This document shows, one piece after another, positions 14,711-22,111 of a stretch of 22,581 nucleotides of DNA. Numbering within the stretch: position 1 is the first letter of the stretch; each line of letters begins with the position of its first letter. Source of the stretch: JBCBKZ01 sp039026975 (GTDB taxonomy: Bacteria; Bacteroidota; Bacteroidia; J057); contig JBCCLI010000065.1 of the NCBI GenBank assembly GCA_039026975.1, positions 1 to 22,581 of the forward strand, written 5' to 3'. The translations under genes and the position numbers were made by a program. The notes beneath the pieces are model-generated. The model was not told where the DNA came from, searched no databases, and saw only the letters and a list, made by a program, of their open reading frames with translations.

Positions 14711-15268
14711 ATGTCCAGAATAGGAAAACTACCCATAACAATTCCAGCAGGCGTTACCATAGACGTGGATAAGCAGAATGTGGTAACAGTAAAGGGTCCT
14801 AAAGGAGAACTGAAGCAGGAAGTAAATCCTGATATGACTGTAGAGATGGAAGATGGTTCTCTAGTAGTGAAAAGACCTACTGAGCAGAAGCGGCATAAAG
14901 CTTTGCACGGATTATATAGAACCCTTATCAATAATATGGTAGAAGGGGTATCTAAAGGATATACCCTGGAGATGGAAGTAGTAGGGGTAGGATATAAAGC
15001 TGAGGCTAAAAGTAAAAATCACTTGGAGCTGGCGCTGGGATTTTCTCACCCTGTAGTGATCATTCTTCCTCCTGAGGTGACAGTGGAAGCTGAAACTAAA
15101 AGAGGGACTAATCCTAAAATTGTCCTGAATTCCATAGATAAGCAGCTCATCGGTCAGATGGCAGCCAAGATAAGATCACTCAGACCACCTGAGCCATATA
15201 AAGGTAAAGGAATTAGGTTTAAGGGAGAGCAGATCAGAAGAAAAGCGGGTAAGGCTGGAGCTAAATAA
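14711..15268 (+). CDS. rplF: 50S ribosomal protein L6
   Basis: L6 lies near the factor-binding site and the sarcin-ricin loop. The 185 residues open SRIGKLPITIPAGVTIDVDK and contain VTVKGPKGELKQEVNPDM and RTLINNMVEGVSKGYTLEME. The C-terminal domain ends with the signature IRSLRPPEPYKGKGIRFKGE and RRKAGKAGAK. It is nine bases after rpsH and 31 before rplR. Confidence 0.98.
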   Translation: MSRIGKLPITIPAGVTIDVDKQNVVTVKGPKGELKQEVNPDMTVEMEDGSLVVKRPTEQKRHKALHGLYRTLINNMVEGVSKGYTLEMEVVGVGYKAEAKSKNHLELALGFSHPVVIILPPEVTVEAETKRGTNPKIVLNSIDKQLIGQMAAKIRSLRPPEPYKGKGIRFKGEQIRRKAGKAGAK

Positions 15269-15299
15269 TAATAAGCTGAATAGATATAGATAAAGCGTT

Positions 15300-15662
15300 A
15301 TGGCTAATACAAAACAAAAGGTACTGAGAAGAGCCAGAATTCGGAAGAGAATGAGATCCCGAATCAGAGGTACAGCTGAGCGTCCTAGACTATCTGTGTT
15401 TAGAAGCAATAAGCAGATCTATGCACAGCTCATTAATGATGATGAAGGCGTAACCATAGCTAGTTGTTCTTCTCGGGTAAAAGATATATCTTCGCAGCCA
15501 CTTTCAAAATTGGAGGTGAGCCAAATGGTCGGTAAAACCCTGGCAGAGAAGGCAAAAGACAAGGGCGTAGAGCAAGTTGTCTTTGACCGCGGTGGCTACA
15601 AATACCATGGAAGAGTGAAAGCATTAGCTGAAGCAGCACGTGAAGGAGGTCTAATTTTCTAG
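15300..15662 (+). CDS. rplR: 50S ribosomal protein L18
   Basis: L18 binds 5S rRNA together with L5 and L25. The 120 residues show an Arg-rich N-terminus (RARIRKRMRSRIRGTAERPR), then LSVFRSNKQIYAQLINDDEG, and end FDRGGYKYHGRVKALAEAAR EGGLIF in the standard way. It is followed by rpsE after five bases. Confidence 0.97.
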   Translation: MANTKQKVLRRARIRKRMRSRIRGTAERPRLSVFRSNKQIYAQLINDDEGVTIASCSSRVKDISSQPLSKLEVSQMVGKTLAEKAKDKGVEQVVFDRGGYKYHGRVKALAEAAREGGLIF

Positions 15663-15667
15663 AAATT

Positions 15668-16186
15668 ATGAAAGTATCAAATAACGTACGCATTAAGAGC
15701 AGTGATGTAGAGCTGGAAGAGAAAGTCGTAAAGATTAAGCGTGTAGCCAAGGTAGTGAAAGGAGGGCGCCGCTTTAGTTTTAGCGCTATCGTGGTAGTGG
15801 GGAATGGAAATGGAATCGTAGGATTTGGACTGGGGAAGGCAAATGAGGTAACGGATGCTATTTCTAAAGGAGTAGATGACGCCAAGAAAAACCTGATCAG
15901 GATTCCGGTTCTGAATGATACCATCCCTCATAGCAGTTTTACTAAGTATGGAGCTGCTAAAGTGCTCCTTAAACCAGCCGCTCCAGGTACAGGAGTATTA
16001 GCGGGAGGTGCCATGCGTGCAGTACTAGAGAGTGCCGGGATCAAAAATGTGATCGGGAAAAGCTTAGGATCTTCTAACCCTCATAATGTGGTGAAGGCTA
16101 CTGTGAAAGCATTAGCAGAAATGAGAATGCCACATCAGATAGCTGAGTTAAGAGGGATAACTGTTTCAGCCGTTTTTAACGATTAG
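15668..16186 (+). CDS. rpsE: 30S ribosomal protein S5
   Basis: S5 lines the mRNA entry tunnel with S3 and S4 and affects decoding accuracy. The 172 residues contain the double-stranded RNA-binding fold (VKIKRVAKVVKGGRRFSFSA, then VVGNGNGIVGFGLGKANEVT and AKKNLIRIPV). The C-terminal segment is LLKPAAPGTGVLAGGAMRAV, then NVIGKSLGSSNPHNVVKATV. The length is normal. It is immediately downstream of rplR. Confidence 0.98.
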   Translation: MKVSNNVRIKSSDVELEEKVVKIKRVAKVVKGGRRFSFSAIVVVGNGNGIVGFGLGKANEVTDAISKGVDDAKKNLIRIPVLNDTIPHSSFTKYGAAKVLLKPAAPGTGVLAGGAMRAVLESAGIKNVIGKSLGSSNPHNVVKATVKALAEMRMPHQIAELRGITVSAVFND

Positions 16187-16210
16187 GAAAGAACTTAACA
16201 GAGTAGAGAC

Positions 16211-16396
16211 ATGTTACCTAAAGCAAAAATTACCCAGGTTAGGAGTACTATAAATAGGCCTAAAGACCAGAAAGCCACCATACAGGCACTTGGATTAGGT
16301 AAGATCAATAAGACCGTAGAAAAAGAGGTGACCCCTCAAATTCTAGGGATGATAAAAAAGGTAAGTCATTTGATTAGAGTAGAGGAAGTTTCCTAG
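16211..16396 (+). CDS. rpmD: 50S ribosomal protein L30
   Basis: L30 is a small 23S rRNA-binding protein present in a subset of bacteria. The 61 residues read AKITQVRSTINRPKDQKATI, LGLGKINKTVEKEVTPQILG and MIKKVSHLIRVEEV, which is the full family pattern. It lies between rpsE and rplO as in most spc groups. A seven-codon mini-ORF follows in the gap to rplO. Confidence 0.95.
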   Translation: MLPKAKITQVRSTINRPKDQKATIQALGLGKINKTVEKEVTPQILGMIKKVSHLIRVEEVS

Positions 16397-16429
16397 TTCT
16401 CAGTAGAGAATGGCCAACGTGATTGAGAT

Positions 16430-16918
16430 ATGAAATTACATACACTAAAACCGGCAGAAGGGGCTACCAAGAAAAGAAAGCGAATTGGTAGGGGACAGGG
16501 TTCCACCAGGGGTGGTACTTCTACCAAGGGACATAAAGGTGCTCAGTCCAGAAGTGGATATAAGTTCAGACCCTGGTTTGAGGGGGGGCAGATGCCACTT
16601 TATAGAAGGATTCCTAAATATGGATTTAAGAACCCTTTCAGAGTAGAGTACAAGGTGATCAACCTGGATTCTATTCAGAAACTGGTGGAAGAATATCCTG
16701 GGTCAGAAATCAACCATGAGTTCCTGAAGGAGCATGGGATCATTTCTAATACGCGTAAACTGGTGAAAGTCCTCGGAAGGGGAGAGTTAAAAGCCAAAGT
16801 AGACGTGAAATTAAATAAGTTTAGTAAGACTGCTAAAGAAGCTATAGAAGCCAAGGGCGGAACGGCAACTGAAGTAGGAAATAAAACATCTGGAGAAGGA
16901 ACAGATACTGAAGCATAA
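16430..16918 (+). CDS. rplO: 50S ribosomal protein L15
   Basis: L15 joins late in large-subunit assembly and threads a basic N-terminus through rRNA. The first 60 residues show RKRIGRGQGSTRGGTSTKGH and SRSGYKFRPWFEGGQMPLYR followed by RIPKYGFKNPFRVEY. The C-terminal half has LKEHGIISNTRKLVKVLGRG. The last 15 or so residues (EVGNKTSGEGTDTEA) form an acidic, polar tail beyond the conserved fold. Length is 162. secY follows after five bases. Confidence 0.97.
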   Translation: MKLHTLKPAEGATKKRKRIGRGQGSTRGGTSTKGHKGAQSRSGYKFRPWFEGGQMPLYRRIPKYGFKNPFRVEYKVINLDSIQKLVEEYPGSEINHEFLKEHGIISNTRKLVKVLGRGELKAKVDVKLNKFSKTAKEAIEAKGGTATEVGNKTSGEGTDTEA

Positions 16919-16923
16919 ATCTA

Positions 16924-18246
16924 ATGCGAGAGCTGATTCAAACTTTTCGGAATATTTTTAAGATATCTGAGCTCAAAAGCCGGATACTATATACCCTTCT
17001 GCTGCTAGCAGTTTACAGGCTAGGGACCTTTATCACCCTACCTGGAATTGACTCTGCTCAGTTAGAAGCTGAATTTGGTGCTAATGGCGGGGGGCTACTT
17101 GACCTCTTTAACACCTTTCTGGGAGGAGCCTTCGCGAGAGGATCTATCCTGGCCCTGGGCATCATGCCTTATATATCAGCTTCTATTGTGGTACAATTAT
17201 TAGGGGCGGTGGTTCCCTCCATTCAGAAACTTAGAATGGAAGGTGAAAGTGGAACCAGGAAAATGAATCAGATTACAAGGTATCTGACTGTCGCCATTAC
17301 ACTGGGACAGTCTGCTTCATATGTAGCGTATCTAAATGGTGCTTATCCTAATGCTACTACAGAGTCTTCTTTCTTCTGGATTACCAGTGTAGTAATTCTG
17401 ACGGCAGGAACCATGTTTCTCGTATGGCTAGGAGAAAGAATTACTGATAACGGAATAGGAAATGGAGTCTCCCTGCTAATTATGATTGGGATTATCTCCG
17501 GTTTCCCGGGAGCCTTGATAAATGAAGCACGTTCCAGACTCCCCATGACATTCTTCATAGAGTTATTAGCACTTGGAGCGGTAACTATGGCAGTAGTAGC
17601 CCTCACACAGGCCACCAGAAAGATTCCTATTAACTATGCGCAGCAAAGAATGGGAAGTAGAATGGGTCAGCTAGGGAGAGGGAATGCAGCTAGGCAGTAC
17701 ATACCCTTAAAGGTAAACTCAGCAGGTGTAATGCCTATCATATTTGCACAGGCGATCATGTTCCTGCCTACTACCTTAATAGGATTTGTGGATAGTGATG
17801 GGCTTATTGGCTTACAATCCGCTTTAGCAGATATACAGGGATTTTGGTATAACTTCCTGTTCTTCATCCTCATCATAGTTTTCACCTACTTCTACACAGC
17901 TTTGACGGTGAATCCGAATGAGATTGCAGATAACCTAAAACGAACAAACGGCTTTATTCCCGGAATTAAGCCTGGGAAAAAAACCGCAGCATACATAGAT
18001 AATATTCTCTCCAGAGTTACTTTGCCTGGTTCTGTCTTTTTGGGAATCGTAGCCATTTTTCCGGCTATAGCCATGAATTTGGGTGCATCAGGGGCATTTG
18101 CTCAGTTTTTTGGAGGTACCACTCTTCTCATTATGATAGGTGTTACACTAGATACCCTGCAGCAGGTAGAGAGTTATCTATTAATGAGACATTATGACGG
18201 CTTGATGAAGTCAGGCCGTGTGAAAGGAAGAAGAGCAGCAGGATAA
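16924..18246 (+). CDS. secY: Preprotein translocase channel subunit SecY
   Basis: SecY is the ten-helix inner-membrane channel for Sec-dependent export and membrane insertion. The 440 residues begin with a cytoplasmic lead (TFRNIFKISELKSRILYTLL) into the first helix. The plug region follows (GGGLLDLFNTFLGGAFARGS), then LALGIMPYISASIVVQLLGA. The large cytoplasmic loop that contacts SecA and the ribosome is seen as RKIPINYAQQRMGSRMGQLG, then VNSAGVMPIIFAQAIMFLP. The C-terminal MRHYDGLMKSGRVKGRR is standard. It sits at its classic place between rplO and map. Confidence 0.98.
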   Translation: MRELIQTFRNIFKISELKSRILYTLLLLAVYRLGTFITLPGIDSAQLEAEFGANGGGLLDLFNTFLGGAFARGSILALGIMPYISASIVVQLLGAVVPSIQKLRMEGESGTRKMNQITRYLTVAITLGQSASYVAYLNGAYPNATTESSFFWITSVVILTAGTMFLVWLGERITDNGIGNGVSLLIMIGIISGFPGALINEARSRLPMTFFIELLALGAVTMAVVALTQATRKIPINYAQQRMGSRMGQLGRGNAARQYIPLKVNSAGVMPIIFAQAIMFLPTTLIGFVDSDGLIGLQSALADIQGFWYNFLFFILIIVFTYFYTALTVNPNEIADNLKRTNGFIPGIKPGKKTAAYIDNILSRVTLPGSVFLGIVAIFPAIAMNLGASGAFAQFFGGTTLLIMIGVTLDTLQQVESYLLMRHYDGLMKSGRVKGRRAAG

Positions 18247-18250
18247 GGAG

Positions 18251-19045
18251 ATGAAAAGGGAGAAGATTCACTATAAGAGTGAAGAAGAGATAAGCTGCAT
18301 TCGGACAAGTTCTTTGTTAGTAAGTAAAACCTTAGCAGAAGTTGGAAAACTTATTGAGCCAGGTGTTAGCACACTTAAGCTTGATGAAGTAGCAGAGGCC
18401 TTTATTAGGGACCATGGAGCTACCCCTGCTTTCAAGAATCACCATCCGGCATTCGCAGAAAGCCCATTTCCATACTCTCTTTGTATTTCAGTAAATGAAG
18501 AGGTAGTACATGGAATGCCGGGAGCAAAGAAGAGGTTGCGGGAGGGAGATATAGTCTCTGTAGATTGTGGCGTAAAGCTCAATAAATACTATGGAGATTC
18601 TGCCTATACTTTTACTGTAGGAAGTGTTTCTGAAGAGAAGAAAAAACTGTTAATAGTTACCAGAGAAGCACTATACGCAGGAATTAAAAAGGCATGTGAA
18701 GGAAACTTTCTGGGAGATATTTCTAACGCTATTCAGACCCATGTTCAGAAAAACGGGTTTAGCGTAATCAGAGAACTCGTAGGGCATGGAGTAGGAAAAA
18801 ACCTACATGAAGCTCCGGAAGTACCTAACTACGGCCCTAAAAAGACGGGTTTAAGACTAAGGAGAGGACTTGTGATTGCTATAGAGCCCATGATAAATAT
18901 GGGCAAAAGGCATGTAGAAGTAGCAGATGATGGATGGACCATTTATGCAAAGGATCATTTGGCATCAGCACATTTTGAGCACACAATTGTAGTCAGGAAC
19001 GGAGAACCTGAGATTTTAACGACATTCGATTTAATAGAAAACTAA
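18251..19045 (+). CDS. map: Methionine aminopeptidase, type I
   Basis: MAP removes the N-terminal Met from nascent proteins in the cytoplasm. The 264 residues carry all family active-site residues: His87 (VHGMPG), metal ligands Asp105 (SVDCG), Asp116 (GDSAYT), His179 (GHGVG), Glu212 (IEPM) and Glu243 (FEHT). The spacings between the metal ligands (11, 63, 33 and 31) are the same as in E. coli MAP. There is no N-terminal zinc-finger extension. It starts four bases after secY, and infA follows after 13. Confidence 0.98.
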   Translation: MKREKIHYKSEEEISCIRTSSLLVSKTLAEVGKLIEPGVSTLKLDEVAEAFIRDHGATPAFKNHHPAFAESPFPYSLCISVNEEVVHGMPGAKKRLREGDIVSVDCGVKLNKYYGDSAYTFTVGSVSEEKKKLLIVTREALYAGIKKACEGNFLGDISNAIQTHVQKNGFSVIRELVGHGVGKNLHEAPEVPNYGPKKTGLRLRRGLVIAIEPMINMGKRHVEVADDGWTIYAKDHLASAHFEHTIVVRNGEPEILTTFDLIEN

Positions 19046-19058
19046 GTACATAAATATT

Positions 19059-19277
19059 TTGGCTAAACAAGCTCCCATTAAAGTAGACGGAACAGTAGTA
19101 GAGGCGCTCCCAAATGCAACTTTCAAGGTGAAACTTGAAAACGGTCATGAATTATTAGCGCATATAGCAGGAAAAATGCGCATGCACTATATTAAGATAT
19201 TACCAGGGGATAAGGTGGCTTTAGAGATTCCACCCTATGACCTGACCAAGGGAAGAATAGTTTACAGATATAAATAA
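19059..19277 (+). CDS. infA: Translation initiation factor IF-1, TTG start
   Basis: IF-1 is an OB-fold protein that occupies the A site during initiation. The TTG start gives MAKQAPIKVDGTVVEALPNA, the family N-terminus. No in-frame ATG lies between the map stop and this codon. The 72 residues continue TFKVKLENGHELLAHIAGKM and RMHYIKILPGDKVALEIPPY, ending GRIVYRYK. The length is exactly as expected. It sits between map and rpmJ. Confidence 0.97.
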   Translation: MAKQAPIKVDGTVVEALPNATFKVKLENGHELLAHIAGKMRMHYIKILPGDKVALEIPPYDLTKGRIVYRYK

Positions 19278-19310
19278 ACCAGGCAGCTAACTGCAACAAT
19301 ATATAAGATC

Positions 19311-19427
19311 ATGAAAGTAAAAGCATCCGTAAAAAAGCGTACCGCAGATTGTAAAATCATTAAGCGCAAGGGACGTGTTTACGTCATCAATAAGAAAAAC
19401 CCAAGATGTAAACAAAGACAAGGATAG
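19311..19427 (+). CDS. rpmJ: 50S ribosomal protein L36
   Basis: L36 is the smallest ribosomal protein and a late assembly component. This 38-residue frame reads MKVKASVKKRTADCKIIKRK and then GRVYVINKKNPRCKQRQG, matching the family end to end. Of the four zinc ligands of E. coli L36 (Cys11, Cys14, Cys27, His33), only Cys14 is kept, with Cys at position 33; positions 11 and 27 are Thr and Asn. A full zinc ribbon therefore cannot form. It lies 33 bases after infA and 41 before rpsM. Confidence 0.97.
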   Translation: MKVKASVKKRTADCKIIKRKGRVYVINKKNPRCKQRQG

Positions 19428-19468
19428 GTCTTTCCTGATCAAATAAATAGATAATTACTTAATCATAT

Positions 19469-19846
19469 ATGGCACGTATAGCAGGGGTAGACTTACCAAA
19501 AAATAAAAGAGGTGTAATAGGCCTGACCTATATCTTCGGAATAGGAAAGACATCCTCCTCCGCCATTCTGGAAAAAGCAGGCGTTGACTTTGATAAAAAA
19601 ATAAATGACTGGTCTGACGAGGAGATCGTGAAGATCCGTAGTATCATCAGTGATGAATATAAGGTAGAAGGGCAGCTAAAAAGTGAAATTACCCTGAACA
19701 TTAAGCGGTTGATGGATATTGGTTGTTACCGTGGGCTAAGACACAGAAAAGGCTTACCCCTGAGAGGGCAGCGGACACGTACTAACGCACGTACCAGAAA
19801 AGGTAAGAAGAAGACAGTAGCAGGTAAGAAGAAAGCAACTAAGTAA
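19469..19846 (+). CDS. rpsM: 30S ribosomal protein S13
   Basis: S13 is in the 30S head and touches P-site tRNA and L5. The 125 residues start ARIAGVDLPKNKRGVIGLTY, then IFGIGKTSSSAILEKAGVDF. They contain IKRLMDIGCYRGLRHRKGLP and LRGQRTRTNARTRKGKKKTV, with a Lys-rich tail. It is the first gene of the alpha group. In E. coli the S4 repressor acts at the rpsM leader; the 41-base leader here shows no comparable pseudoknot that I can identify. Confidence 0.97.
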   Translation: MARIAGVDLPKNKRGVIGLTYIFGIGKTSSSAILEKAGVDFDKKINDWSDEEIVKIRSIISDEYKVEGQLKSEITLNIKRLMDIGCYRGLRHRKGLPLRGQRTRTNARTRKGKKKTVAGKKKATK

Positions 19847-19882
19847 TATCTGAAAGGTAGATCCTAATTAACATCCAATAAG

Positions 19883-20260
19883 ATGGCTAAAGCGAACAAA
19901 AAGAAGAAGAAGATAGATCCAGTAGGGCAGGTGCACATCACTTCTTCCTTCAATAATATCATTATCTCCATGACTGATTTGGCAGGTAATGTGATTTCAT
20001 GGTCCTCTGCCGGAAAGATGGGTTTTAGAGGTTCCAAAAAGAACACTCCCTATGCTGCGCAGGTAGCTGCCAGTGATTGTGCCAAGAAAGCCTATGACAT
20101 GGGCATGCGTAAAGCAGAAGCATTTGTAAAAGGAACAGGTGCTGGTCGCGAAGCTGCCATTAGAGCAGTAGCTAATGCAGGGATAGATGTAACCCTAATT
20201 AAAGATATTACCCCCCTTCCACATAATGGATGTCGTCCTCCAAAAAGAAGAAGGGTATAA
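19883..20260 (+). CDS. rpsK: 30S ribosomal protein S11
   Basis: S11 forms part of the platform and contacts E-site mRNA. The 125 residues have a Lys-rich start (AKANKKKKKIDPVGQVHITS), then FNNIIISMTDLAGNVISWSS and GFRGSKKNTPYAAQVAASDC. They close with AIRAVANAGIDVTLIKDITP and LPHNGCRPPKRRRV, which is the invariant C-terminus including the Asn that becomes isoaspartate in E. coli. It lies between rpsM and rpsD. Confidence 0.98.
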   Translation: MAKANKKKKKIDPVGQVHITSSFNNIIISMTDLAGNVISWSSAGKMGFRGSKKNTPYAAQVAASDCAKKAYDMGMRKAEAFVKGTGAGREAAIRAVANAGIDVTLIKDITPLPHNGCRPPKRRRV

Positions 20261-20299
20261 TAAATATTTTCTGAGATCGTAATAAAGATCGAATAAGTA

Positions 20300-20899
20300 A
20301 TGGCAAGATATAGAGGACCCAAAGGAAAAATAGCTAGAAGATTCAAGGAGCCCATCTTCGGACCCAGTAAAGCACTGGATCGTCGTAAGTTTGGTCCTGG
20401 TCAGCATGGGAAAGGGAGAAAGAAGGTTTCTGAATACGCTACTCAGCTGTTAGAGAAGCAGAAAGCCAAGTATACCTATGGCTTATTAGAGAAGCAGTTC
20501 AGAAATACCTTTAAAAAGGCTTCTCGCCGTAAAGGTGTAACAGGAGAGGTTTTTCTTCAAATGCTGGAGTCTAGGCTAGACAATGTAGTCTTTAGAATGG
20601 GCTTTGCCCCCACACGCCGTGCTGCGCGTCAGCTAGTAGGGCATAAGCACTTTCTAGTTAATGGTAAGCCTGTAAATATTCCTTCCTACGTAGTGAATCC
20701 CGGTGATACTATCACTGTAAGGGAGAAAAGCCAGAGTATGGAGATCCTGAAAGAGAGTATTTCACGTGCGGGGAGGTATAACTGGGTAGATGTAAAAGGA
20801 GATACGCTTACAGGTGTGTTTTTAAACCTTCCATCAAGAGAGGATATTCCCGAAAATATCAAGGAAAACCTCATCGTGGAATTGTACTCAAAGGCGTAA
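20300..20899 (+). CDS. rpsD: 30S ribosomal protein S4
   Basis: S4 starts 30S body assembly and works in decoding fidelity and at the mRNA entry channel. The 199 residues read ARYRGPKGKIARRFKEPIFG, then RRKFGPGQHGKGRKKVSEYA, with the S4 RNA-binding fold at LESRLDNVVFRMGFAPTRRA and RQLVGHKHFLVNGKPVNIPS. It lacks the N-terminal Cys ligands of the zinc-binding form. The stop codon lies in the loop of a hairpin (20884-20913). The gap to rpoA is 96 bases. Confidence 0.97.
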   Translation: MARYRGPKGKIARRFKEPIFGPSKALDRRKFGPGQHGKGRKKVSEYATQLLEKQKAKYTYGLLEKQFRNTFKKASRRKGVTGEVFLQMLESRLDNVVFRMGFAPTRRAARQLVGHKHFLVNGKPVNIPSYVVNPGDTITVREKSQSMEILKESISRAGRYNWVDVKGDTLTGVFLNLPSREDIPENIKENLIVELYSKA

Positions 20900-20913
20900 G
20901 CCAGCCTTTGTAC
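20884..20913 (+). other. Hairpin with the rpsD stop codon in its loop
   Basis: CAAAGGC (20889-20895) pairs perfectly with GCCTTTG (20904-20910) around an eight-base loop that contains the stop codon at 20897-20899. GTA/TAC (20884-20886 with 20911-20913) can extend the stem past a two-base bulge. No T-run follows, so it is not a clear terminator. It may be a processing or regulatory hairpin at the rpsD-rpoA boundary, or chance. Confidence 0.4.
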
Positions 20914-20995
20914 ACGCTGCAGGTCTTTCATAAGGTCCTCGCTGCCAATCAGTAGAAGAATTTAATTCTGAGTTCTTAATATAGAATAAGTCCAC

Positions 20996-21982
20996 ATGGC
21001 GCTATTAAATTTTCAAATGCCTGAAAAGGTGGTTCTAGAGAAAGAAAGTGATTATTACGGTCGCTTTTTACTTAGACCCCTTGAAAGAGGTTATGGTATC
21101 ACAGTTGGGAATGCCTTAAGAAGAGTGCTCTTGTCTTCTTTAGAAGGGTTTGCAATTACCAGCATAAAGGTACCCGGTGTAGATCATGAGTTTTCTGTTG
21201 TGCCAGGTGTCATAGAAGATGTGACAGAACTGATCCTAAACTTAAAGTCAGTTCGTCTGAAAAAAGTGGCTGATGGAGATGCCAAAATATTCGTCTCAAT
21301 TCGTGGAAAGGAGACTTTCACGGCCGGAGATATTAATGACCATACCACTGCCTTCAAAGTAACTAACCCTGGGCATATTATTGCTCACCTAGATCCTAAA
21401 ACTCAGTTTGACATAGAGTTGACTATCGGGAAAGGGCGTGGCTATGTTCCTGCAGAGGAAAACAAAGCTTCTAATGCACCTATAGGAGAAATATCCATAG
21501 ATGCTATTTACACTCCTGTCAAGAATGTGAAGTATCAGGTAGATGACTACCGTATTGAGCAGAGAACTGACTACGAACAGCTTGAGATAGAAGTGAAAAC
21601 AGACGGGACCATAGATGCAGAATCTGCCCTAAAAGAAAGTGCAAACATCCTGTTGAGGCATCTTATGCTATTTTCTGATGAGAAAATTGCATTGGCCTCT
21701 GAAGAGCCTGAAAAGAAAGATGAGGTAGATGAGAACTTCTTACAAATGCGTAAGCTACTGAAGACACCTCTATCTGAATTAGATCTATCTGTAAGAGCTT
21801 ATAACTGTCTGAAAGCAGCAGACATTAAAACGCTGGGAGATCTAGTAAGTTACAACATCGCCGATCTGTTAAAATTCAGAAACTTCGGTAAGAAGTCCTT
21901 AACAGAGCTGGAAGAACTGGTAGCAGAGAAAAACCTCAGCTTCGGTATAGATGTTACCAAGTACAGATTAGAAGAAGATTAA
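20996..21982 (+). CDS. rpoA: RNA polymerase alpha subunit
   Basis: Alpha dimerises to nucleate RNA polymerase assembly, and its C-terminal domain binds UP-element DNA and activators. The 328 residues have an N-terminal domain with RFLLRPLERGYGITVGNALR and VLLSSLEGFAITSIKVPGV. The C-terminal domain starts about residue 250 (LSELDLSVRAYNCLKAADI). Arg267 and Asn270 there correspond to the DNA-contacting Arg265 and Asn268 of E. coli. FGKKSLTELEELVAEKNLSF closes the domain. The gene is preceded by a 96-base gap and followed by a strong terminator-like hairpin. Confidence 0.98.
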   Translation: MALLNFQMPEKVVLEKESDYYGRFLLRPLERGYGITVGNALRRVLLSSLEGFAITSIKVPGVDHEFSVVPGVIEDVTELILNLKSVRLKKVADGDAKIFVSIRGKETFTAGDINDHTTAFKVTNPGHIIAHLDPKTQFDIELTIGKGRGYVPAEENKASNAPIGEISIDAIYTPVKNVKYQVDDYRIEQRTDYEQLEIEVKTDGTIDAESALKESANILLRHLMLFSDEKIALASEEPEKKDEVDENFLQMRKLLKTPLSELDLSVRAYNCLKAADIKTLGDLVSYNIADLLKFRNFGKKSLTELEELVAEKNLSFGIDVTKYRLEED

Positions 21983-21993
21983 TAATATAGGGT

Positions 21994-22028
21994 GGAAGGT
22001 CTAGTAAAACTGGGTCTTCCTTCTTTTT
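21994..22028 (+). terminator. Intrinsic terminator-like hairpin between rpoA and rplQ
   Basis: GGAAGGTCTAG (21994-22004) pairs with CTGGGTCTTCC (22010-22020), an 11-pair stem including three G-U wobbles, around the loop TAAAA. TTCTTTTT follows at 22021-22028. The position just after the rpoA stop and the T-run fit an intrinsic terminator. Since rplQ normally depends on this transcript and no promoter is obvious after it, partial readthrough or attenuation is the likelier role. Confidence 0.65.
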
Positions 22029-22036
22029 AACTAACC

Positions 22037-22097
22037 GGAGGAGAAACGTGAATTAAAATCAGGTCGGTAGATAGCTAAGGCTAAATCGCCGAGCTGA
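22037..22097 (+). promoter_or_regulatory. Candidate structured rplQ leader with Shine-Dalgarno-like GGAGGAG
   Basis: GGAGGAG at 22037-22043 lies four bases before a GTG (22048) that reads only GTG-AAT-TAA. A long imperfect hairpin follows at 22059-22097. TCAG pairs with CTGA, TCGG with CCGA across one G-G mismatch, then GAT and AGC with GCT and ATC, around the loop TAAG. The rplQ ATG is 14 bases downstream. Shine-Dalgarno sequences are almost absent elsewhere in the window, so this one stands out. Confidence 0.4.
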
Positions 22098-22111
22098 CAA
22101 TTAAAAATGTC

